DNA from: Clostridium culturomicium
GTDB taxonomy: Bacteria; Bacillota; Clostridia; Clostridiales; Clostridiaceae
Assembly (NCBI RefSeq): GCF_000821305.1
Contig: NZ_CCXK01000013.1
Coordinates: 248,001-312,000, forward strand
DNA: 64,000 bases
Direction of reading: 5' to 3'
Below are positions 35,213 through 42,538 of this stretch, in pieces; the stretch's first letter is position 1; each line of letters starts with the position of its first letter. The notes beneath the pieces are model-generated. The model worked only from the letters and a program-made list of their open reading frames with translations. It was not told the origin of the DNA and did not search any database. The position numbers and the translations under genes were made by a program.

Positions 35213-35376
35213 AAAAAACAATCCCTTTAAATTGATTCGGGAAATCAGTAAGGAAGTTATAATATACTTAAGAATTATATTCGAAGAGACAGAGATGTAA
35301 TTTATTGCATCTTATTCGAGATAAAATAGATTTAATTATGTTAATATAGCCTTCCTTCATCAGGAAGGCTTTTTTA
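35213..35376 (+). ncRNA. Attenuator-like leader RNA upstream of the symporter gene
   Basis: Between a good promoter (35180-35208) and an intrinsic terminator (stem 35348-35357 with 35361-35370, then TTTTTT) lies a leader without an ORF. It can form a hairpin at about 35281-35326 (GATG/CATC core with TTCGA/TCGAG outer pairs). AAGGAAG at 35250-35256 is exactly complementary to CTTCCTT in the 5' terminator arm (35351-35357), which would give an antiterminator. This is the layout of a riboswitch or protein-controlled attenuator, but it matches no class I recognise. It might also be an independent small RNA. Confidence 0.45.
35348..35376 (+). terminator. Rho-independent terminator at the end of the leader RNA
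   Basis: Stem AGCCTTCCT with AGGAAGGCT, five-base loop, then a T run. It lies 75 bases before the symporter start. Confidence 0.88.
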
Positions 35377-35450
35377 TTTAACAATTTAAACGGTATATTA
35401 GAACCTTATGTAGTTATTTAGGGAAATGAACTAATAAGGAGAAATGAGAA

Positions 35451-36833
35451 ATGACAGGAAAAATCAAAAGAAAAAATAGCAGCAATAATCTAGCAATGAA
35501 AATGGCAATAGCACTTTTATTAGGATTAGCAGCTGGTTTAGGATGCATTGTGCTAAGAGAAAACTTAATATCGAATGGAAATAGCTCATTATGGACGAGC
35601 ATAAATAATCTTTTGTTTCAGGACATATCGGTTGAAGGGGCAACAAGTGCAGTAGGGGTATTTTATATATTAGGTCAGTTATTTGTGAACTCTTTACAGC
35701 TTGTAATTGTTCCAATGGTATTTACATCTATAGCATTAGCCATGTGCAAAATAAGTGACACTAAAAAATTAGGAAGAATTTCTTATAAAACTATATTAGG
35801 ATTTTTATCAACTTCTGTTTTTGCTTTAGCACTTGCAGGTATAATAGGGTTTGTAGTTAAAAATATGGGCTTATTTACGGCAAATGTTTCTAATGTTACG
35901 GCACAAGCCGGAGTTGCGAGTTCAACAAATCCTCTTTTAATCATAGTTAAAGCAATACCAAACAATATAACAGCAGCGTTTTCAACAAATGGAAGCATAT
36001 TAGCAGTAGTTTTTGTGGCAGTAGTTTTAGGACTTTGTATTAATTCATTAGGGGATAAAATTAAGGTTTTAAAAACATTACTAGAAGAAGTTAACTCAAT
36101 CATAACAGTGTTCTTGAGCTTTATAATAACAAAGTTTGGGCCAGCAGCAATATTTGTGTTGATAACAAGAACCTTTGCAATATATGGTGTTGATAATTTA
36201 AAGCCAGCTTTAGTATATGTAGTAACAACAGTGTTAGCTCTATTAGTATTTTTAGTATTTGGATATGCAATATTCATAGCAGTTGGAGCAAGACTTAATC
36301 CAATGATGTTTGTTAAGAAAATAGGTAAGGTAGCTTTATTTGGTTTCTCAACATCTTCTTCAGCAGCAACATTACCTTTAAATACAAAAACGACAACAGA
36401 AGAATTAGGTGTAAGTGAGGATATTTCATCATTTGTATTACCTTTAGGGATGACAATAAATATGAATGGTACGGCTATAATGCAGGTTATAGCAGCAATA
36501 TTTATTGCAACTAGTGCAGGTTATGAAGTAACAGTTGGCAATATAGTAGTAATATCATTATTAGCTTTAATTGCATCGGTTGGAACACCAGCAGCACCTG
36601 GAGCAGGAGCGGTAATACTTTTTACAGTATTAACAGGAATGGGATACAATAATGATGCAGCTATATTAGCTTATTCTTTAATACTTGCTATAAACAGACC
36701 TATTGAAATGCTAGTAACTTCATTAAATGTTGTGGGAGATGCAGCAACGTGTGTGGTGGTTGCAAAATCTGAAGGAATGCTTGATGAAAAAGCATATTAT
36801 AGTGAAACATTTGTAGATGAGGAAGTAGCTTAG
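35451..36833 (+). CDS. Dicarboxylate/amino acid:cation symporter (DAACS family)
   Basis: A 460-residue membrane protein with the family hallmarks: Q-L-F-V-N-S-L-Q-L-V-I-V-P-M-V-F near residue 77, the serine-rich reentrant loop S-T-S-S-S-A-A-T-L-P near 305, N-M-N-G-T-A near 338 and the substrate-binding region A-I-N-R-P-I-E near 413. The family imports glutamate, aspartate, C4-dicarboxylates or cystine with Na+ or H+. In the last motif Arg-Pro-Ile-Glu replaces the R-x-x-x-D of glutamate carriers, so the substrate is unclear. An attenuator-like leader precedes it. Confidence 0.92.
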   Translation: MTGKIKRKNSSNNLAMKMAIALLLGLAAGLGCIVLRENLISNGNSSLWTSINNLLFQDISVEGATSAVGVFYILGQLFVNSLQLVIVPMVFTSIALAMCKISDTKKLGRISYKTILGFLSTSVFALALAGIIGFVVKNMGLFTANVSNVTAQAGVASSTNPLLIIVKAIPNNITAAFSTNGSILAVVFVAVVLGLCINSLGDKIKVLKTLLEEVNSIITVFLSFIITKFGPAAIFVLITRTFAIYGVDNLKPALVYVVTTVLALLVFLVFGYAIFIAVGARLNPMMFVKKIGKVALFGFSTSSSAATLPLNTKTTTEELGVSEDISSFVLPLGMTINMNGTAIMQVIAAIFIATSAGYEVTVGNIVVISLLALIASVGTPAAPGAGAVILFTVLTGMGYNNDAAILAYSLILAINRPIEMLVTSLNVVGDAATCVVVAKSEGMLDEKAYYSETFVDEEVA

Positions 36834-36854
36834 AATAATTATATATAATATAAA

Positions 36855-36893
36855 AATACCTTATCCAATAGCAATATTGGATAAGGTATTTTT
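36855..36893 (+). terminator. Terminator after the symporter gene
   Basis: A 16-bp stem, 36855-36870 with 36874-36889, with a T-rich tail; symmetrical, so usable from both strands. Confidence 0.88.
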
Positions 36894-36894
36894 A

Positions 36895-37362
36895 TTACTT
36901 AAATTTCTCAGGAAATTGTTTTATTATTCCATCGATAAGTATGTCTGCAAATTCAATCATATGGTCTTCACCTTTATCGTAGGCAGCAATATCTGCTTTC
37001 CAATCTTTATTTAGTCTGGCTACAACTTGGTCTGTAACGAATTGCAGATGTTTATGTAACATGTCTTTTAAAGTTTTATTTGAGTAATTAGGATTTGCAC
37101 TGCTTAAAAAGTCAGCGATTTCATCAGCATTCTCATACCATAGCTTAGTATACTTATCGAGATCAGTTTTGTTTCCATTTTTAGCAGCATCAACAACTTG
37201 GCCAGCGAGTTCTATGTGTTCTCTTAGTAGTTTAGCAAGGGAGTTTCCAGCTTCCTCGCCATAGACAGGTTTAATTGAATTCCCAATATCATCTTGATTT
37301 TTAAGAAGTCTTTGAGCTACATCATCTTTATCTTCAAGAGAGGCTAGAGCGCTTATAATATA
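36895..37362 (-). pseudogene. 5'-truncated helical protein of the family often mislabelled glycosyltransferase
   Basis: On the minus strand an open frame of about 155 codons ends with TAA at 36895-36897 and reads L-Y-I-I-S-A-L-A-S-L...Q-R-L-L-K-N-Q-D-D-I-G-N...Y-G-E-E-A-G-N-S-L-A-K-L-L-R-E-H-I. This pattern belongs to a small all-helical clostridial/bacillar family commonly annotated glycosyltransferase or acetylglutamate kinase without support. The expected start (about 20 residues with W-x-D-H-V-x-W) is missing: the sequence changes at about 37363 into an unrelated plus-strand gene. No start codon or ribosome binding site remains. Confidence 0.72.
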
Positions 37363-38819
37363 GAGTTTAAAGATGAATTTATTAACTATAATAATTTAAG
37401 AAAAAGATTTTTAGATTTATCGGTTGATGCTTATGAGAAATTTGAAGCTTTATATAAAAGTAATTGTTTAAATATAGATGATGTACATAATAAAGCATAT
37501 GAATTAGGATATAGTTGTATATTAAGCAATATCGATGAAGCCATAGGAATTTTAATTTCATATGGGTTGATGCATGTAGATAAAAATGTGTTTATTCATA
37601 CTTATTATTCGAAATTTTTCAAGTGGGAAGATGATTTTGAAGAAGTTGATAGAGGATATAGAGAAGTAGTGCTTATCGCTGAACAAGATAAAGCTTACAG
37701 AGAAGAAGGTAAGGCTGAAAGAGGAAGATGGCAGGGGGGCTGCGGTCTAGGTGGTGCTATTGGAGGTGCTATGCAGGCTGGAGCAATGAATGCAGTAACA
37801 GGAGCAGCTTACTTAGCTTTTAACTTTGTTGGGAATATGGTAACCTCAGTAGGGGTTAATTCAAAAAAAGAAAGGCTTTTTCAAGAGCCATCTACCATGG
37901 AGGATTTAGCAAGAGGTGTTGCGATAAGTGTTTATCAAATTCATTATGCTGTGGTAAATGCCTTAAGAGACAATGATAATAATTTTATTGCCATGTATCC
38001 CATGGATAAAGAGTGCGAAATGGCAACAGCTCTTATAAATAATTTGAAAACTGGATTAATTCCGAAGGAGAAAGAAGAAGAAATAATTAAAAATGCTATA
38101 TATAGTAATCCTTATGATAAAGAGATTTATCTGTTCTTAATAACTCAGAAAAATCAATTAAAGCAGCTATAGAAGCTATTGAAGCAAAAGAATTTCAATC
38201 TATTATCAAGGATAAGCATTTAAAAGAGTTAAATAAAGAACTTGAAGAAGCTATTAGATTTGAAGATCAATTGTTTTTAAATGATAATTACAGACTATCA
38301 ACTATTATTTCAGAGGCAGAGGCGGATAAGGCTATTGAAGAGCTTAAAGGACTTGTTTTAAGAAGTATGGATTTGGTTGAAAAAAGAGTTGAAGAGGTTG
38401 AAGAAAAAAGAAGGCTTATAATTGAAGAAGTTGATAGAAAGTTTGTAGAGGATTACTTTAATTCAGTAGTAATCTTAAATGAAAGAGATGTTGAAAGAGA
38501 AGTTAATAATATAAGAAATTTAAATGTTAGAACCGAGGAGGTAAAAGAAGAAAAAGCAAGTTATCTACTTTTAAAAGCTGAAAAGATAATTAAAAAGCAT
38601 AATTCATTATTAGAAAAAGCTTTAAAATATGAAGTAAGAATGACTTCAGTTAAAGTTGAGAAGAAAAGTGAGAACAAGGGAGTATTTGGATTTATTTCTA
38701 AGGCCATAGAAAAAGGAGCTAACATCATTGATGAGCTTCAAGAAAAAAGTGAAAAGGAGTCCTGGGATTTCATAACTAACAATGGTGAAAGAACAATAGA
38801 TGAAGTAAAAAATAGATAA
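37363..38819 (+). pseudogene. 5'-truncated and frameshifted gene for an unknown coiled-coil protein
   Basis: An open frame runs from about 37363 (no start codon with ribosome binding site) to TAG 38170-38172. The frame one base over then continues from near 38133 to TAA 38817-38819 without a start signal, and reads smoothly on from the first: D-K-E-I-Y-L-F-L then L-N-N-S-E-K-S-I-K-A-A-I-E. One frameshift near 38135-38142 therefore split a single gene of at least 480 codons. The product would have a Gly/Ala-rich hydrophobic stretch (G-G-A-I-G-G-A-M-Q-A-G-A-M-N) and a long Glu/Lys-rich coiled coil. I do not recognise the family. The 5' end is cut at the junction with the minus-strand fragment. 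Confidence 0.7.
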
Positions 38820-38821
38820 AA

Positions 38822-38868
38822 AATACTCGGCTTAGAATGATTATAGTATTCTAAGCCGAGTATTTTTA
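38822..38868 (+). terminator. Terminator after the frameshifted gene
   Basis: A 17-bp stem, 38822-38838 with 38848-38864, followed by T-rich sequence. Confidence 0.88.
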
Positions 38869-38898
38869 TAAATGTAGCAATTGATAGAAAAACGTATG

Positions 38899-39139
38899 CT
38901 ATTCAACTTCTAAGTCGTTGAAGTCTCCGGATTTTCTCCATACAGAAAGTACAGGAACTGCATTAATAAATGCATCCTTATCAATTGTTGCAACGAAATT
39001 TTTAATAAGTAACAGCTCTTTTGATGAACAAACACATATAAGCTTTGGATTTTCTTTGTTAGTACGTGTACCAATTACACTAGATATACTCACACCGTGC
39101 TTTAGTGTATTTAAAATGTAGTCTTTTTGTAAGAATAAT
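38899..39139 (-). pseudogene. 3' fragment of a YitT-type protein (DUF2179 domain)
   Basis: About 79 codons on the minus strand, ending with a stop at 38899. The reading D-Y-I-L-x-x-L-x-x-G-V-S...L-I-C-V-C-S-S-K-E-L...I-K-N-F-V-A-T-I-D-K-D-A-F fits the C-terminal DUF2179 domain of YitT membrane proteins. The five or six N-terminal membrane helices are absent, a stop codon lies at 39137-39139 in the same frame, and there is no ribosome binding site. A GTG at 39093 could only start within the domain. It is taken as a gene remnant. Confidence 0.6.
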
Positions 39140-39265
39140 TATTTTTATAAATGTAGTATCAAATATTAGAGTAAATGATAGAAGATCAAGCTAAAGGTGT
39201 AGAGCAGTGTGCAAAATACACATTAGCGTTAAAACATGAATATTGTAGATAATAAATTAAAGAAC

Positions 39266-39306
39266 TTAAAACACTTATTCAGTTTGAATGAGTGTTTTTT
39301 TTATTA
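39266..39306 (+). terminator. Orphan terminator hairpin
   Basis: Stem AAAACACTTATTCA pairing with TGAATGAGTGTTTT, followed by more T. No intact gene lies directly upstream, so it is likely a leftover of the decayed region. Confidence 0.75.
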
Positions 39307-39376
39307 AAAAAGTATTATTTAGGGTATTAGTGTGGTAAAGTAAATAATAAAATACAGTTTAGAAATGGGGTTTGAA

Positions 39377-40507
39377 ATGAGAAGAAATGAAATCGATTGG
39401 ATCAGGAATATAGCTATTTTGATGTTATTTCCATATCATACTGCGGTAATATTTGATAATATGGGATCTTTTTTTATTAAGGCACAGTATTCTCATCAAT
39501 TGGCAACTATATTTATTGCCAGCACTTTCTTTTGGTACATGCCTTTGTTATTCTTTTTAGCAGGGGCTTCTACATATCATGCTTTTGGAAAAAGAAGTAC
39601 TAAAGCTTATATAAAAGAAAGATGTTTAAGGTTATTAGTTCCTTTGGTAATAGGAATATTAACAGTTGTGCCATCACAGGTGTATTATGCACTTAAATGG
39701 AGAGGGGAATATACAGGAAGTGTTTTTGAGTTTTATCGCAATTTCCTTTTTAGATTTACTGATTTTAAGGGAACTGATGGAGCGTTTACACCTGCACACT
39801 TATGGTTTATTATGTTTCTGTTTGTAATAAGTCTTATGGCAATTCCAATAATAAAGTGGATAAATACAGAAAAGGGTGTAAAGTTTATCGACTCATCTAA
39901 AAATAAGTTTTTAAACTATAAGGGATTTATTCTTGCATATGGTATTTTTATGATTGCTGAAATAATTCCAAGATTAGGTGATAAGAGCTTGATACAGAAC
40001 CTTTTATTGTTTGTATTTGGTTATATATGTTATAGTGATGAGGATTTTATAAATAAAATAGATTTGAAGAGAAGAAAGTGTTTAATTATTTCTATTATAG
40101 GAACAGGTTTATCAGTAACTATGTACAGTATAGTTTCTAGGTGGATTCAGCCAAGGATGGCTTTAGTTATTTTAGTGATTTGCACAAATGCTGTAGTAAT
40201 TCCAGCGATTTTAGCTATAGTTGGATATGGAAGAAGATTTTTAACAAAGCATAATTGGCTTTTAAAGAAATTAAATGCACATAGTTTTTATATTTATATT
40301 TTGCATCAGCCAATTTTAATAGCATGTGCTTATTATATATTGCCTTTAGGTATCCCTGGTTATTTAAAGGTGATTATGATTTTAGTTATAAGCTTTATTA
40401 TTACATTGATTGCCTGTTATATATTAAGTTTAATTTTAAATATATATACTATAGGTATAAATAAGGTTAGTACATTAATAACAAGTGGAAGTGCAGAATC
40501 AAAGTAA
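39377..40507 (+). CDS. Membrane acyltransferase, acyltransferase-3 family
   Basis: A 376-residue protein with about ten membrane segments and the acyltransferase-3 pattern: the N-terminal R-R-N-E-I-D-W-I-R-N-I-A-I-L, the catalytic-type His in F-P-Y-H-T-A-V near residue 21, and R-x-x-R-L-L-V-P-L near 87. Members transfer acetyl or succinyl groups to exported glycans, lipids or antibiotics. ATG 39377 is chosen because GGGG is at the right distance; ATG 39365 has no ribosome binding site. It is a single-gene unit followed by a terminator. Confidence 0.87.
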   Translation: MRRNEIDWIRNIAILMLFPYHTAVIFDNMGSFFIKAQYSHQLATIFIASTFFWYMPLLFFLAGASTYHAFGKRSTKAYIKERCLRLLVPLVIGILTVVPSQVYYALKWRGEYTGSVFEFYRNFLFRFTDFKGTDGAFTPAHLWFIMFLFVISLMAIPIIKWINTEKGVKFIDSSKNKFLNYKGFILAYGIFMIAEIIPRLGDKSLIQNLLLFVFGYICYSDEDFINKIDLKRRKCLIISIIGTGLSVTMYSIVSRWIQPRMALVILVICTNAVVIPAILAIVGYGRRFLTKHNWLLKKLNAHSFYIYILHQPILIACAYYILPLGIPGYLKVIMILVISFIITLIACYILSLILNIYTIGINKVSTLITSGSAESK

Positions 40508-40536
40508 AATATGAGATTGTAAGTATATGTGAATTT

Positions 40537-40572
40537 AAACACCACAGAATGGGAGATTTTGTGGTGTTTTAT
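40537..40572 (+). terminator. Terminator of the acyltransferase gene
   Basis: Stem AAACACCACAGAAT (40537-40550) with ATTTTGTGGTGTTT (40556-40569). Confidence 0.86.
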
Positions 40573-40622
40573 TTTGAACTTTTTTTATTAATATATCATA
40601 AAAAAAGTTAATTACGACAATA

Positions 40623-40651
40623 TTGACCAAGTGGTTTGTTTTTAATAAAAT
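40623..40651 (+). promoter_or_regulatory. Promoter/operator of the decayed second antiporter locus
   Basis: TTGACC (40623-40628), 17-base spacer, TAAAAT (40646-40651), with ACCAAGTGGT at 40626-40635 over the -35 box. The 17-base block TTGACCA-R-GTGGTTTGT is shared with 4050-4066. No tetR gene is present here. Confidence 0.68.
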
Positions 40652-40740
40652 GATAATATAAGTAATTGGTTGAAGAATTAATCATACATGTTGTAAAGTT
40701 AAGATTTCTGTAATATTAAAGCTTTTAAAGGAGGAGATAC

Positions 40741-41665
40741 ATCATTTTATTCGATACGGAATATACACTGTTGTAGCTTTTTATGTTGACAAGTTAGTTT
40801 CAAAAGTGAAATTACCGGCAATATCCATTGTAAATGAATTTAAAACAGATGGACCTGTAACAAAGACATTGATTCCAATGCAGAACTTGATGACATGGTA
40901 GGCACTGTGGTGTTTTTTACTGTAATAGGAATTGTATCAACTAAGATTTCAGAACAATCGCTACCTTATTATGTTGTTTTTCTAGTAGTATTGTTGCCTA
41001 TTGTTGTGGGTATAGTAGCTGGAATTCCAGCGGGCTTTATACTAAAAAAAGAACGCTCACAAAAAAGTACAGTAGTTTTGTTAGTTGTTACTATATTAAT
41101 AGCAGCAGGTATAGGGTTAATATTTAATCATATAGTATTACCAAAGCCAGTGCTTAATTTTATGCTTATTGGAATGGCATTTTCAGCTACATTCAGCAAC
41201 ATGATACCTGAAGAAAGAGTTGAAAAAATAATGGAGTACTTTAATTCTATATTAGGTATAGGTATGATAATTGTAATATTAAATTTAGGAGCACCATTGA
41301 ATTACCACCTAATACTTGGAGCTGGATTGTTTACAGCAGTGTATATTATTTTTAGAGCTTTAGGTGAAATTGGAGGAGCATATTTTGGAGCAAAAATTAC
41401 CCATTCACCGACAACGGTTAGAAAATACTTGGGGCCTATATTGCTTCCACACTCAGGGGTTTCACTAATATTTACAGGTATAGCGGTTTCAGTTTTATCA
41501 GGACCAGTTCCTGAGTGTGCTTAAATTATTCAGGGTACAATTGCAGCTGCTGCAGTTATAAATGAAATTATAGCAGTAATTATTTCTAAAAAAGCATTTA
41601 AGTGGGCAGGAGAGCTTGGAAAGAGAGACGAAGATGTTTGTATGGAAAGTAAAAGGGAATGTTGA
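40741..41665 (+). pseudogene. Broken CPA2-type cation:proton antiporter (paralogue of the gene at 4.7-6.0 kb)
   Basis: A strong ribosome binding site (AAAGGAGGAG, 40728-40737) is followed by scraps of the antiporter N-terminus up to V-K-L-P-A-I. Then roughly 110 residues are missing and the sequence resumes at I-V-N-E-F-K-T-D-G-P-V-T-K-T-L-I-P. One base is lost near 40880, which breaks the ion-binding A-x-x-D-D-M-V motif, and a TAA at 41522-41524 interrupts the last transmembrane region; the same frame then reads I-I-Q-G-T-I-A-A-A-A to a final TGA at 41663-41665. At least three lesions make this a clear pseudogene. Confidence 0.85.
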
Positions 41666-41904
41666 AAGAGCATACTTGCGAGACATCAAATTCATGTGGC
41701 TATTAGAGGGAGAAGAAGTCCTTTCTTATTCTACAATTTCGAGATTTCGAACGGAAAGATTAAGAAATCGCTTAGAAGACTTATTTTCTTAATTTATAAT
41801 TTTCTTAGGAAGGCTAAATGAATTAAAGCTTAAAGATACATTTGTTGATGAAACAAAAATAGAGGAAATGCAAATAAATACACTTTTGTTTGGAGAAAAT
41901 CACT
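41666..41904 (+). mobile_element. Remnant of an IS1182-type transposase
   Basis: Translation across stops and a frameshift gives R-D-I-K-F-M-W-L-L-E-G-E-E-V-x-S-Y-S-T-I-S-R-F-R, then a gap, T-F-V-D-E-T-K-I-E, and in the next frame A-N-K-Y-T-F-V-W-R-K-S. These are the DUF772 region and the D-G-T-K-I-E-A-N-x-N-K-Y-T-F-V-W-R-K motif of IS1182-family DDE transposases, including the first catalytic Asp. It begins directly at the end of the broken antiporter. No terminal repeats or target duplication were identified. Confidence 0.75.
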
Positions 41905-41951
41905 TAAAAAAAGGTGTTGCAAAATAATTTTATAATTATTTTGCAACACCC
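41905..41951 (-). terminator. Terminator of the ferredoxin gene
   Basis: A 17-bp perfect stem, 41913-41929 with 41934-41950, with a T run on the minus strand (A run at 41906-41912). Nearly identical in sequence to the hairpin at 1787-1830. Confidence 0.88.
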
Positions 41952-41960
41952 TCTTTTATA

Positions 41961-42152
41961 TTATTCTTTAATATCAATTGCATCTACTGGACATTGGTCT
42001 CTTCCGTCTTTTGCTCCTTCTTGAAGGTCAGCAGGAATGTCTCCAGAAATAGCCTGTGCTTTATCATCATCATTGAATGAATAAACTTCAGGGCAAGTTC
42101 CTACACATGCACCACAAGAGATACAAGTATCTTGATCTACTATTGCTTTCAT
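41961..42152 (-). CDS. Monocluster [4Fe-4S] ferredoxin
   Basis: A 63-residue protein with C10, C13, C16 and C54-Pro as cluster ligands (C-x-x-C-x-x-C...C-P) and a further C20. This is the single-cluster ferredoxin type known from Thermotoga and Desulfovibrio, as opposed to the 2x[4Fe-4S] clostridial ferredoxin. It carries electrons at low potential in the cytoplasm. GGAGG precedes the ATG, and it forms its own transcription unit. Confidence 0.93.
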   Translation of the reverse strand: MKAIVDQDTCISCGACVGTCPEVYSFNDDDKAQAISGDIPADLQEGAKDGRDQCPVDAIDIKE

Positions 42153-42538
42153 ATTTTGTTCCTCCTTAGTTAATATTTAATAACGTCCTTAGTATATACA
42201 ATTATTTAATTCATATGCATAATCCTTTTAAAGAAATTGATAATATTATAGGGGTAAGGTAGAAGGGGAATAGATCAGAGACAGAAACATTTAAATTAAA
42301 ATTATATGTTTAAATAATATTAATTAGAATAAAAAAAGATTGTGAAGATATTACAATGTTTTGGATTTTCAGCTAACTTATTCATTTATAGTAGATAAAT
42401 ATAAAAAATGAGGTTTGTGTATTGATGATCAAATGAAAATAATGTAAAATATGAAATATATAGTATTAATTTATAAAAATTATAATATTATGAATAATTA
42501 TGTAAATAAAAAATAATATTAATATAAGGGGGGATTTT
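42153..42538 (+). other. 386-base AT-rich intergenic region between divergent genes
   Basis: Apart from a promoter at 42422-42450 no gene, strong hairpin or repeat was found. Confidence 0.6.
42422..42450 (+). promoter_or_regulatory. Candidate SigA promoter of the exported propeller-like protein
   Basis: TTGATG (42422-42427), 17-base spacer, TAAAAT (42445-42450), 89 bases before the start. Confidence 0.5.
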
